Below the pieces are notes generated by a model. It saw only the letters and a program-made list of their open reading frames with translations, did no database searches and was not told where the DNA came from. The position numbers and the translations under genes are program-made. From Zygnema cylindricum (lineage: Eukaryota > Streptophyta > Zygnematophyceae > Zygnematales > Zygnemataceae), in contig JBBHKE010001985.1 in NCBI GenBank assembly GCA_037447655.1, forward strand, positions 1 to 43,265: DNA of 43,265 nt, read 5' to 3'. This document shows, one piece after another, positions 10,901 through 24,800 of the stretch. Numbering within the stretch: position 1 is the stretch's first letter; each line of letters opens with the position of its first letter.

Positions 10901-13900
10901 CCCCCTCCCCCCTTTTTTCTATCCCCTTCCCTTGATTCGTTACACAACCATAGTGTGTCTTACAAGTATTGGAGGGACGTCAGTTGATTGATGGACAATG
11001 GAATGCTTCCGCTTAACTGGTTGGAAGATAGATGTCTGTGGGAACACGCATCAACAAAACAAATCATAAAAAAAAAAAAAAAACGTAAATTATTAATTAT
11101 CTTTTGTATTTTCCTTCAATCTCCCTCTTCAATCTACTCCACCTCTCCAAATCCCTCTATTTCTCACTCTCAACCTTTTTTTTTCCCATTCCGTCTCTCT
11201 CCCTTTTCCTCTCTTGTTCCTCCTTAAACACCTCCCCTTTAACGGTCCCCTCCCCCCCTCTTCCCCTCCCTCATTTTCCCTTTATTTCCCGCTCGTCGTC
11301 TCAACCTCATATTATCCTCTCTTTCTTTCCCCCTCTTATGCTCTTCTCCGATCCCTTTTCTCTGCTTCTCACTCTTTCTCTCTCCACGACCCCTTAACTC
11401 TTCCTCGTCCTCTCTGCCAATCTCCCCCTATCCACCTCTCTCATTTACCTCCACTTCCCACTATTCCTCTCTCCCCAACTTCCTCTTCCCCTTTCCCTCC
11501 CTCTCTTACTCTTCCCCTATCTCACTATCCTTCACCCTGTCATTTCCTCTCTCTCTCTCCTTCTTTCCCACTTTCCCTCTCCATCTCCCACTCCTCCCTC
11601 ACCATCACCTTTCCCTCTCTTTCCCTCTCAACCCCCTCCTCCGCCTCTCTCTCTCTTCCTTTCTCTCCCTCTCACCCTCTCCCCCGCTCTCCCCCCCTCT
11701 CTACCTTAGGATCCAATTCTCCTAATATGCCATTCACTTCCTTTCCCTCAGTTCTACTCCTCCCCCCTCCACCTCTATCCACCTACGACTCTTTACTATC
11801 TCCCAATTTCCCAATCGCCCACTAGCCTTCCACACTTCCCGACTCACCCTCGCCCATGACCCCCCCCTCTCCCCTCCCCCCACCCCTCACCATTGCCCTC
11901 CCCCCTCTCCTTCTACAACTCCATCCCACAACTCTCTCCTTCGTTCTCTCCCTCTTACCCTCTATCGCCCTCTCTCCCTCTATCTATCTTCCTATAACCG
12001 CCCCGTCCCCCTCCTACTCGCTCTATCACCCCCCCACTCTCTCCCTCCCCTATTCTTCACTCCCTTCCTCTATCCCTCCCACTTCCTCTCCCCCTCTCTT
12101 CGTCGTTGTATTTCTCACCCATTTACTCATCGTCTCTCCCTCTCCCTCTCTTCCTCTAATACTCTCTCCCTCTTTGCTTTCCTCCCTCTTCCCTTCTCAC
12201 CCTCTCCCTCTCACTCTTCCTCTAACCCTTTCTCTCCCTCACACTCCCCTTTTTCGCTTTCTTGCTCCTTTCCCTTTCAATCTCCATCTCGCTCTGCCTC
12301 TTCTACCCCTCGCTCCCACCCTCGCCTCCACCATCACCCTCGCCTTACCGTCGCTCTCCTATCCTCCTCCCCCCACCTTGTCCCTCGCTTTTCCCCTCCC
12401 CCTTCCCCTCCCCCTCTTCTTCCCTCTCTCTCTCTCTCTCCCCCGTTTTCCCTTTGTCCCTCTCAACTTCTCTAACTCTTCCCCTAACAGCCTCTCCCAC
12501 CGTTCCCTCTCCATATCTCCCACGTTCGCCCTCTACACTCTAACCAGCTCACCCTCTCCCTCTTCCCTTATTCCCTTTTCACCTCTCCCTCTCTCCCTTT
12601 ATTGCCCTCCCTTTCTCCTCACGCCCTTCAACCTCACTCAACCTCTCACCATCTCACCCTATCTCCCTCTCCCCCTAAACCCTTGCTCCAAACCTAACCC
12701 AATTCTCCCTCATTCTAACCCCCACCCTCCAACCCTCCCCCAGTCACCCCTCTCCTCTTCACCTTCTCACGCCTTCCCCCTCAATCCTGCCCCTTCCATT
12801 CTACCCCGCTCTCTCAATTCTTTCCTCCTATTCCGTAGTCCACGTCCCTCGCTTTCCAACTCTCTTGCCTTGCCCTCTCCTTCTCCCTCTCCACCTTCCC
12901 TTCCCTTTGCCCTTTTCTCTATTCCTCCCCTCTATATCTCCCTCGGCCTTCCTCTCTCCCACGTCTTTTTTACATCTCATTTCCACCTCTACCTCTCCTC
13001 CCCACTTCCTTTCCCCCTCTCCTTCACTTTTTCTCTCTCCCTATTGTCCTCCCATATCCCTACTTTTCCTCTCTTCTTCCACCTCTCACCCTTTCGCTCT
13101 TTCTTTCTTTTTTTTGCCCTCTCATCCTCACCCTCGTCTCTCCTCTCGCTCCTCCTCTCTCCCCCTACCCACCTCATCCTCCCCTCTCCCCCTCTCACTC
13201 TCCCTTCTCCTATCCACCCCTCTCTGCTTCCCTTTGTCTTTTCCCCTCTCCCTCCACCTCTGCTTCTTTTTTTTTCGCTCCCTATCCCATCGCCCTAAAC
13301 CTCCAACCATCTCTCCCCCTAGCCCTCTCACCCCGTCCCACGCTCCTTTTAGAATTTTCCCTCGTCCTCTCTCTCTCCCACTCTTTCCCACTTCCCTTTA
13401 TTTTTTTCCTCCTCTCTCCCTCTCACGCACCCTCTTTCACGTATCCCCCACTTCCCTTCTCCCTTTCCCTCTCCCGCTTTTTTTCGCAACCCCCTCTCTC
13501 TATTCATCCTTTATCCCTTTTGTCATCTTTATTCAACCACAAAAGCACGTAATCTCTTATAATTAGGATCTTAGTGACAAAAAGAAAAATAAAAAAATAC
13601 AAATAAAAAATCTTTGCTCTCAACAAAATTCAACTCTAGTTATGCAATGAATTATTTTTTGCAACAGCCCATTTCCACTTAAATCACTTTTATTGCATAA
13701 CACAACTATAATGTTATGAGTCTCACAAAGATTGGAGGGATGTAAGCTGACCAATGGACAATGGAATGCTTCCACTCAACTGGTTGACAGGTATATCTCT
13801 GTGACATGGGCATCACCAAAACGAATCATGAGACAAAAATGAAAAAAATAAACATATCAAGAGAAAAAAAAATCGGAGTTATTATCATTCAAAACAACCC

Positions 13901-15793
13901 TAGTTGTGTGTTCACCCCGTCTCTTTTTATCGGTTAGCCCACGCCCGCCCTTTTCCACCACACTCTTATGCGGATTTGCCAAAAATTTTAACTTATTTTT
14001 TCCAATTTTATCGAAATAAAATCAATTAAGTTTCCATGTTTAATAGATAAAAACAAAACATTAATTTCAAAAATTTATAAAAAAAAAATACTGCCAAAAT
14101 AAAAAATTGTAAAGGTCAACGTTAAAAAAAAAACATATACATGTGTTTTACTCATTTTCTCTATTTCTAAAAAGATAAACGTTATTTCCAAAATATCATT
14201 TAATTGATGATATAAGATATTTATCTTTTATTAAGGGCATGTTATAGACCATTTACTTAATATCATCGAATTTTACATCTTTATATTTTTACTATTAATA
14301 TTATTACTATTATTGTTTGTTTTACTATTATTTTTATAATTATTGTTATTGCTATTGTTATTATTATTGTTCCTTGCGCCCATTCAGCCTCCGTCGTTCA
14401 TCCCCTATCCCTCGCCCCCTCCTCCTCCCCCTCTTCTTTTCTGCTCTCTCGCTCTCTCTCTTTCCAACCCTATCACTTTGACCCTTCCTTTCTCTTTCTC
14501 TTTCTCGCTCACACGCCCTCCACCTTCCTCTCCATCCGTCTTCTCGTCTCCCCTTCTCTTCCTTCCCCCCTCCCATCTCCTCCCTCTCTCGCTCCACCTC
14601 TCCATCTCTCTCATTATTCCCTAGCCAACCCTCTTTCTTCCCTGCTTCCTCTCCCTAACTCTTACGCTCATTCTCTCTTGTAATCCTTCCTTCCTCTCCC
14701 CCCTCTTTTCCCCGTCTCCCTCTCTCTTCTCCACCCCTCTTATTTCTCATCTTCCCATCCCAATCACCCTTCCCCCTTTCACCTTCGCCCTCTTCCTCAC
14801 TCGCCCTCTCCTCCTTTCCCTCCCTCATTATTATTAACTTTTCAAATCATATCTATTCACACCAACTTCGATAGCACTCTCACAATCCCCATCTCCCTCT
14901 CACCTCTTTTCTTGCATCTCCTTCCTCCTCCGCTTTCTCTCTTTCCCTCTCCCATTCTCCCACTAAACCTTCCCCCTATCCTCCTCTTCAGCTCTACACT
15001 TGTACTACTCTACCCCTATAACCCCTATCCCTCGTCCACCCAACCGCTCTGCGTTGCTCCTAACCTGTCGCCTTCACCATCCGTTTTTCTATCACCATCC
15101 TCTTCCCCATCATAACCCTGTTTGGTTTTCCCATCTCCACTTTACACACCCCCACTCCCCCCTCTCTCCCTCTGCGCCTCTCCCTCTCTCCCTCTCTCTC
15201 AATCCATCCTCCCCCCCTCTCAATCCATCCTCCTCTCCCCCTATCGCCCTCTCTGTCTCCCCTCTCTCACAGTCGAATGCCCTCTCCTCTCACTCACACT
15301 CCTTTTTCCTTTTTTTCCCCTCAATTCCCCTCTTTCCCTTTTTTTTCGCCTCCACTTTCCACACCTCTATCTCCTCCACTTTATCACCCTCCCTCTTCCC
15401 CTCTCGCTTTTTATCACACCCGCTACTTCTCTACCTCCAGCTCAACCTTATACCTATCCCTCTCCTTTTCACCCTCTCGCCCCTATTCCAACCCTGCCCC
15501 TTACCTCCCTTCCCCTTCCACATTTTCCAACCTGTAGGCCTCCGCATCCCCCTCCCTTTTCCCCTCACATCCCCATCACACACCCTACACCTCTATCCCT
15601 CTCCCCCTCTCCCTGATTCCCGCTCTCCCTCTCCCCACCTCTCCCCCCTCCCCCAAAACCCCATCCTCCACCATCGCCCCTCCCCCTCCCCCTCCAACCC
15701 ATCCTCTCTCGTTCCCTCCTCCCTCTCCCACACACTCCCAACCTCCTTTTATCCACCATCAGGTAATATAATTTCAATGTCCGCAAAAAATAG

Positions 15794-15841
<48 letters not shown>

Positions 15842-18800
15842 TTTCTCTTGACAATATTCAGAATTAAACATGCAGTGAACTATTTTCATCCTCGCCACCG
15901 CCACCTCTCGCCATCTCCCCACCTCACCCTCGCCCTCTTCTCCCTTTATCGCTCACTCACCTTCCCTTTCTCAGACGCCCTCCCCCTATCAAACTCCCCC
16001 TTCCCCCTTCCCCCTTTTCCTCTTTCCCCCCTCCCTCCTCGCCCACCTCTATACCTCCCCCTCCCCTTCTCCCTCTCCCTCACTCCCGCCTATTTCCTAT
16101 CTCTCCCTCTTTCACCTCTCTCTCTCTACCACTCTCCCGTCTTCTCCCTCTCTCCCCGTTTTTAGCCTTCCCCTTTCCCCTTCTTTTTCCCCATCTCCCA
16201 CTCCTCTATATCTCTCTCCCTCCCTTATTCCACGCACCCACTCCACCTCGTCTTTTCCTTTCCTCAACCTTTATCCCTCTCCCCCTCACCCTCTCGAATA
16301 CCCCTCCTTGGATGTATAACACAACCATAGTGTCATGTCTTACAATTGTTTGAGGGAAGTAAGCTGACCGATGGACGATGGAATGCTTCCACTCAACTGG
16401 TTGTTATATAGACTTCTGCGAAAATAAACATCCACAAAAAAAATTATAAAAGAAAATAAAAACCGAAAATTGAAATGATAGATTGAACAAAATAATTAGC
16501 CTTTCCCCCATGCCTTTTTCCCCCCCGCCTCTCGCCTCTCGCCTTCATTACCGCATCCCCCTCACTCCCACTCAATTTTCCCATCTCGCCCTCTACCCCT
16601 CTCTCTCTCTAATACTCACCACTTTTCCTTTTCTCCTTCTCTCCCCCTCCCTCTCTCCCTCTCCCTTTCTATCTCCCTCTCCCTCTCCCCAACCTCACCC
16701 AATTCCCGTCCCTCTTCTTCTTCGTCCCATTATGCCTCTCCATCACCCTCTGCCTCTATTTCTCTCCCTCTCCCTTTTCCTCTCCCTCTCGCATTCTCTC
16801 TCCCTCTCCCTCTCCTCCCCCCTCCCCGTGTCCCTATATCGCCCTCTCCATCCTGCCTCCTACTCTCCCACTTCCTCTCTACCTCTCTTTTTCTATCTCC
16901 CTCTCCCCTCCCTCACCTAATTCCTCTCCCATTATGCCTCTCCCCCTGCCTCTTTTTCTCAACCCCTATCTCTCTCACTTTGTCTTCCTCTCTCTCTCGC
17001 ACATCCTCTCCCTCTCCCTCTCCCTCCCCCTCCCCCAATTCCTCTCTTCTAATATCCTCCTCTCCCACTATCCACCTCTTCCCCCCTCTCCCCACATCTC
17101 CCAATCCTATCCTCTCCCTCTCCCTCAATCCCTCTCGCTCCCCCCCTCCATCTCTCTCCTCTCCCACTTCTTATCCGAATACTTTTTGAATCTCCCTCTC
17201 ACTCTTTTTCTCAATATTTGTTTCCCTCTCCCTCTCTTTCTTTTTCTCTTTCACCTGTCCCCTCTCTCTCTCTCACTCTCCCTTTAGCCCCCAATCCCCC
17301 TCTTCCCTATTTTCTAACGTCCCCCTCACTCCCAATGGTTTCCCTCTCTTACCCCTCTCGGCCTCTCCCTCCCTTTCCCTCTTCCGGTATCCCTCTCCTA
17401 GTCCCCTGCAATTTTTTTTCCTCTTCCCTCCCTCTTTTTTGTCCCTCTCCCTCTTCCTTTCCATCTCCCTTTGTCTCTCACTCTCCCTCTTTCACTAAAT
17501 TTTCGTCTCCCTCTCACACTCCCTCTTCCTCTCACGCGTGCATTTCCTCTCCATCTACCTTTTGTTTCCTCCCTCCTCTCTGTGTTCCCCACTCTCTCCC
17601 GCTCCCCTGCTATTTTTGAATTCCCCTCTCCCTTTCTCCACATCTCCCACTTTGTCCCTATACCCTTCTATCACTCTACATCTCTACCTTTCACGCCCTT
17701 TACTCCTCCCTATTATCTCCCTCTCCTCCATCTCCTTCCCCTCTTTGGTCTAAACCTCCCCCTTTCACACTCTCTCCCTCCACCCCCCACAGCCTCTCAC
17801 CCACTCCCCCTCTCCCCCACACTTTCTCTCTGACTCCTCTCCTTCCACGCCCTCTCTCACCATCACCCTTCTCCCGTCTCCGGCCCCCTCCACGCCCCTT
17901 CTTCTTCTTCTTGTATAAATTATCTCCCCCTCTCCCCCCCCTCCCCCACACCCTCTCTAACCTTCCCTCCCTATCCTTTTTTTCCCCCTTTTCCTCTCTC
18001 ACCCCCGCACTCTCAACCTCCTGAAGGCTCTCCCATACCCCTCGCCCTCGCTCTCCCCCTCTTTACCACCAAATCTGCCCACCTGCCCCTCTCCACCCCT
18101 TCCCCCCTACCCCTTTACCCACCACCCTTTCTCTTCTCCCTTTTCTCGCCCTCTTTTCTCCCCACTATCCCCTCCTTTTCTCTCCCTCTTCTCCCTCTCT
18201 CTTTCTGTAATCTTTTCTTGTCCTTTCCACTTCCCCACTCTGCCCATCCCCACTTTTTCTCTTTTCATCCCTTTTCTCATCCTCCCGCCCCATCTCCCTC
18301 CCCCCTTTCCTCTCCCTCTTTCTCTACCAACTCTTTCTCCACCTTCGTCGCCCCTCTCACACTCTCTTGCTATCCCTCTCCCCCACTACTCGCCCCATCT
18401 CTCGATCCCCTCGCCCTCTATTTCTCCCTCCCTTTATGAGTAGTGTCATATGTCTTACAACGTTTGGAGGGATGTCAGTTGAATGATGGACGAGGGAATG
18501 TTTCCACTCAACTGGTTGATAGATAGATCTCTGTGGGAACACGCATCATCAAAACTAATCGTAAAGAAATTGAAAAAATATATATATATATCAAAGGGAT
18601 TGAAAAAAACATTAAGGAAAAAAATAGATAAAATATGAAACTTTGTGACAAAAAGCATCTAAAAATCCAATGATAAATGAAGACAATAAGCAACCACAAA
18701 ATTAATGATCAAATAAGACAGAAAATAAAATAAATACAATCAGATTTCAATTTTCAAACACAACTCTTTATTTACGTTCACCCCTCTTTTTCACTCTCTC

Positions 18801-21800
18801 CCGTTCTGCCCCACTCCCTCCTCCCTTTGTCCATTTTCCATGAATTGTCACTTATTCTTTTGAATTTTATCATAAAGAAAAAAATTGCTTAAAATTCAAT
18901 AACTAAATATCAATAATTAAAAAAAAAAAAAAAATTTTAAAGCTCAACAAAGGAAAAGGTGGAAATACTAAAATTCTCAAAACGACACCATTCCGATTTT
19001 CAACCAAAACATCGTTTGAAACTTCCAACTCTTTTTCTACTACAAAAACCAGATGCAAGATTTTTTTATTTTTATTAGAACAATGCATATACCTATTTTC
19101 CTAAGTTTTTTTTTGTGTAGTTAATGCATCCTCCCTCCCAACCGTTCACTCACAAGTACTTCAAATATGTGAGGTTCCCAATCTGTGGTGCCACAATCCC
19201 CCCCAATCCAAAATTGGGTAGATATCTGCAACATGCAGCCGCAAACTTTGTTGAACAATGTCCCTTTATTCCTTCTTTCCTCCCCCATTTTACCCTTCCT
19301 TTCCCGCTTTCCAATCGTCAGAAAACAAGTTCCCACTTTCTAACTCAACAAACCCTTTTCCACTCTCTTAAAAACCAAAAGTGAACTATCAACGAGTTGG
19401 TATTCTTTTACACCCCCACCTCAACCCTAATAAATTAGCGGCCATAACAAAGGAAATGATTTAAAGGTACAGAACAAAAACAAAGGTACAAAGTAAAAGA
19501 AAATAAAAGGACAGCAAGGACAAAAAGACTGTCGTGAACTTAAGTTCAAAATGTTTTAAAAGAATTGAATAATAGACATTGTAAGACGCTTGAGCTTTAT
19601 AGATGAACTCAAGCGTGAACGACGCACTATACTAAGTGGAGGTAAAACTAAGGAAGGTACAACTAATTAGTGGAACTATGACTAATCAAGGTACATCTAG
19701 AAGTGGAGTTACAGCTAGGTAGAAAGATTCTAAATGTTTTAGTGGGAATCTTTCTACGCAACATCATTATGTACAAACAAGTACAGGAACACTAAATAAA
19801 GTGGTACACTTAAGACTTAGTGTTCTAGGACTTAGAAGTATCGTACGAAAAAGTGACTCAATAATATAGTGGAATTTACGAATCCCAACACCCCCCCTCA
19901 ATTGAAGCACAGAGAGTATGTGCTTAGCCAAGTAGACCAGAAGAGAGAACATGTTTGGTGAAAGAAGGACGAGGAAGAGGTTTGGTAAGGAAGTCGGCAA
20001 GTTGATTAGAGGTAGAGCAATGAGAGAAAGAGATTGTGTTATCCAAAAAATTTTCTCGTGTAAAGTGGTACTGTATATCGATATGTTTTGTTCGAGTGTG
20101 GTGGATGGGATTTTTCATGAGAGCGAGAGCCCCTTGAGAATCACAAAAGATGGGAGTGGGATAAGTTTGACGAAAAGACAGGTCTGTGAGAAGGCGTCGA
20201 AGCCAAATGGCAGTTTTTGTTGCAGAGGTGCCCGCCATATATTCAGCTTCGGTAGATGAGAGAGCAACAGTTGGTTGTTTTCTAGAGGACCATGAGACAA
20301 GTCCACCACCAAGGGAGAAGAAAACACCAGAAAAAGAACGACGTTCATCAGTTTGATTCCCCCAGTCCGCATCACAAAATCCAACAAGAGAGGAATCGGG
20401 AAAAGAGAGAGAAGGAGAGGTAGAAGGAGGAGAAGAAGAAGGAGGAAGAGAGAAGGTGAGGCGAAGATGTTTGGTGCCTTGAAGGTATCTTAAGACACGT
20501 TTCGCCATATCGAGATGAGTTTGAGTCGCACAATGAGAGAATTGAGATAAGAGACACACAACAATGCAAATGTTCGGACGAGATCCCAACATGGCATACA
20601 TCAACTTTCCTTTAATAGACCGGTAAAGGGACCCTATTTCTCCTTGGGCATTCCCATCGGAGACTTCCTTTCTAAGTGTGGTAATGGGATCAAGAGGTGT
20701 AGAGACAGGATTACAATCAGACATTCCAAAGGTCTCTAAAAGATTGATAATATAATGCTCTTGACTCATTTGTAATAAACATTTAGACTATTCCTTGCAA
20801 TGCTAATGCCTAAAAAATAATCAAGGTCACCTAAATCTGACATTGGCTAATGAGAAGCTAGCATAAGTTTGACTGTGTTAATTTCTGTTTTACTATGACC
20901 AGCAAGAATTAAATCATCAACGTATATAATTATGATGACTAAACTGTCACCTGTACCTTTAATGTAAATACAAGGATCTGCACTAATTTCTTTGAATCCA
21001 TGTTTTAATAAAGCAGAGACAAGCGTTTTGTGCCATACGCGTGGCGCTTGCTAAAGACCGTAAATGGATTTTTTTAATCGACAGACCAAAGATTCTTGTC
21101 CAGCTACAGCGTATCCCGGAGCCTGCTCCATATAAATATATTCTTCAAGAGTCCCGTGTAAAAAGGCAGTTTTGACGCCGAGTTGCTGAAGTTCCCAGTC
21201 GTGAATTGCCGCCAAAGACAAAATTGTACGAATAGATTCAAATTTCGCAACCGGCACGAAAGTTTCATTGTAATCAATGCCTTCGGTTTGTGAATATCCT
21301 TTTGCAACAAGACGCGCTTTGTAACATTCAACAGATCCATCTACAAATGTTTTAACTTTAAATACTCCCTTTGAACCAATGGCGCGTCTGTTAGGTGGCA
21401 ATTTGCAAAGCGTCCAAGTCTGATTTGTCATTAAAGATTGATATTCTTCATTAGCCGCCAACTGCAACTTGTCTAAATCTGGACTCTTTAGAGCGGATTT
21501 CAATGTAAGTGGGGGATCTTTTTTATAAGCAAGATTGGCGTGGGCAAGATTTTGGGTCACCTTCCAAGTGGGACGTACAAGTCGAGTGCTCCGACGTACA
21601 ACAAATTAGTCAGAAGATTTGTCATGGACGATTGCGCAAGTGGGTTTATCAGATTTGTTGGAATAAAAGTTGAAGTAGGCCGTACTTGGTCCTTCGGCAT
21701 TAATGAAGACAATTGTGTTTCGTTCGGCGCGTGAGTTTTCGTCCTAAGGCGAAGTTCCAACTTGATTTGTCGGTGCGTCAAAATTGATTTCGTCAAGATT

Positions 21801-24800
21801 CGTTGCCGCAGACAGCTTGTCACGTGAAGCGGCTGCTGTATTGTCGGTCACAACGATTTGCGTCTGGGAAGTGGACGCGGATTTTGCGGCCGGTTCCACC
21901 GTCGAAGATTTTTCCAATCTGTCAAAATGTGTAAAAACCAAGTTTTCTGATTTTGTCATTGTAGCCGTTGGATTGTTAGAAGGGGAAAAAAGAGGATTTA
22001 GAGAATCAACGGATGATGAATTCGTAGAAAAATCAATGGTTAGAGGTGTGATAGGTAGATTTGGTACGAGTCGGCGAATAAGCGGGTCCTCGTTAAAAAT
22101 GACGTCACGTGAAATTATAATACGATGCGTTTTAAGATAGAAAATGCGGTACGCCTTTGAGTGGGAAGCGTATCCTACAAATAATCCTTTAATGGCCTTT
22201 GCGCCCCATTTTCTATCAGTATTTGTAAGATTTTTGTAATAGGATTCACTTCCAAAAATGCGGAAGTGAGATACATTTGGCCTTTTTTTATGCCATGCCT
22301 CAAAAGGGGTTTTGTTTTTGAGAGCTGATGTGAGTGACCTATTACGGACATAACAAGCCGTTAGTACCACTTCGGCCCAAAAAGATTGAGGTAAGGAGGC
22401 AAAATGCATCATGGATCGAGCCATATCGGCAAAGATTTGATTGAGTCTTTCAGCATCCCCATTTTGTTGAGGTGTATATGGAGCAGTTAATTCATGAATT
22501 ATGCCACATGATGCTAAGATTTCAGAAAATTCATGTGACAAATATTCCCCCCTGTTATCGCTTCATAACATTTTAATACGGGAGGAGAATTGATTTTCGA
22601 CGAGGGACTTAAAATACTCGAAATTAGTAAAATCTTCAGACTTATTTTTCATGAGATATACATGAGTGAATCGTGAATAATCATCGATAAAGGTAATGAA
22701 ATACACAAAACCACTCAAACTCGGTATTCTCATTGGTCCACATACATCACTAGAAATAATATCAAGAGGAGAATTTGATTCAAAATAGCTTTTTGGAAAA
22801 GGTAATCGAGGCATCTTTCTAATAATACATCCATTGCAAAAATCTAAATTTTTAGCATCAAAAGAATCTAAGCCTAAAACAAGGCCTTTACAAAGAGATG
22901 CTAAGCTTTGTCTATTTAAATGGCCATATCGTAAATGCCATTTATGAAAACAAGAGGAGGAAGAAGAAGTTGCTACATTTGCATGCGCTAAATCTCTAAA
23001 AGATTTTAAAACATAGAGATTACCACATTTAATCCTTTTTCCAAGAGAAGAGTGGTTTGACGAGAAAAAAATTACTTCATTTTCCGAAATGACTCCAAAA
23101 CTACCATTTCGCAACGCCGTACCCACGCAAAAAAGGTTTTTTTTGAGTTCGGGTACATAACAAACATTTTCCAGAATGAGTGGTTCTAGGCTATTCGGAT
23201 TTATTGCCATCTGTCCAACCATAGTAGATGTTAGGACAAAATTCTTTCCAAGTAAAATGTGTAAAGGAATAGAAAGCATTACAAGATTTGTCATGATAAA
23301 TTTCGTACATGACATGTGATGCGACGCACCCGAATCAATCAACCAATCAGAGTTATTACCTAATGCATTAAATGCGTACCCATAGTCCATTGGAGGAATG
23401 GGAGCAGGTACGGAATTGGTGTGGTTGATAGGTGGCGCTTCTTGATTTACTACGTCAGATTGAAGGAGTGGTGGAGGTACGTTCGGCGCGTATTGAAAAT
23501 GAGGTGCCACATTGTACCACAGGGAAAAGGGACCGTAAGGACTGTACGAGGAAGTAATGAATGCTGCAGTCGCGAGTCCAACGGGATTGTACGCGACAGG
23601 CGGATTGTGCGGCGCTCTTGGAGATGGAGCGTTGTTTTTGTTTTGGCCGCCGCCGCCGCCTGACGCACGTTCACGTTTTCGGGCGAGGATTGGACACGTG
23701 TCGATTAAGACATCTTTTTCTTTGCAGTATCTGCAACAAATAGAAGATCCTGCAGCACCTAAAATTTTTTTTTTTGAAGCAAAAGTAGTTAGTGCCGTAG
23801 GGTCAGATGTCATCACATGTTATTTTAATTTTTGTCTACTTTCTTTATAGACAAGTTGATTGGTTAGATCAAGTAGCGTGACATTTGTAGGATTTTTGTC
23901 AACTGTACCAACAAAAGATTCAAAACTGGGCGGCAATCCTGCCAAAATCACGCTAATGAGATCTTCATGAGTAACAAGATAATTAATGCATTTCAAACGA
24001 CCAGCGTATGATTGTACTTTTTGCATAAAAGACAACATATCTTCGGACTTATCCTTTTCAAGAAGAATGAATTCGCGTCGAAGGGCCAAACGATGTGGCC
24101 ATGTGTCGGTTGCATACGCGGCGCATAAAAGTCGCCACGCTTCATTTGCGGTTGTGGCACTTCGTACAAGATTCGCAATTGTACCATCCAACGACAAAAT
24201 GAGACGTGACAAAGCAATGGAGTCCTTTTCTTTCCACGCAATGATTGCAATCTGGGCGGCCGCAAAATCATCGTCATCCTCGATTGGCAAAACTGGACTG
24301 ATGACATCTCCTATGACGTGGCCCCATATTTTTTCAAAACTAAATAAATGCTGCATGAGAAATTTCCAGTTGTAAAAATCCTGACCTTTAAATTGATGTA
24401 CCGAGATTGACACAGCCGAAGCTGTGGGCCCATAACCTAATAAATTAGCGGCCATAACAAAGGAAATGATTTAAAGGTACAGAACAAAAACAAAGGTACA
24501 AAGTAAAAGAAAATAAATGGACAGCAAGGACAAAAAGACTGTCGTGAACTTAAGTTCAAAATGTTTTAAAATAATTGAATAATAGACATTGTGAGACGCT
24601 TGAGCTTTATAGGTGAACTCAAGCGTGTACGACGCACTATACTAAGTGGAGGTAAAACTAAGGAAGGTACAACTAATTAGTGGAACTATGACTAATCAAG
24701 GTACATCTAGAAGTGGAGTTACAGCTAGGTAGAAAGATTCTAAATGTTTTAGTGGGAATCTTTCTACGCAACATCATTATGTACAAACAAGTACAGGAAC

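Noticed and set aside
8341-18530. Regularly spaced near-identical segments, considered as a CRISPR array or satellite
   Set aside because: The spacing is over 2 kb, and the repeats are 72-nt coding exons with splice sites that translate to LRRs.
19121-19336. Alternative reading frame through LRR exon 1 (IGGDCGTTDWEPHIFEVL)
   Set aside because: It has no LRR pattern and would put the following LRR exons out of frame, whereas the frame used gives an LRR with the common phase.
19951-20259. A 102-codon plus-strand ORF over the RNase H domain
   Set aside because: Antisense shadow of RNase H with no features of its own.
21784-22140. Plus-strand ORFs opposite the retrotransposon pol (also 23557-23850 and 23986-24375)
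   Set aside because: Shadows of the minus-strand copia polyprotein, which accounts for the composition and motifs.
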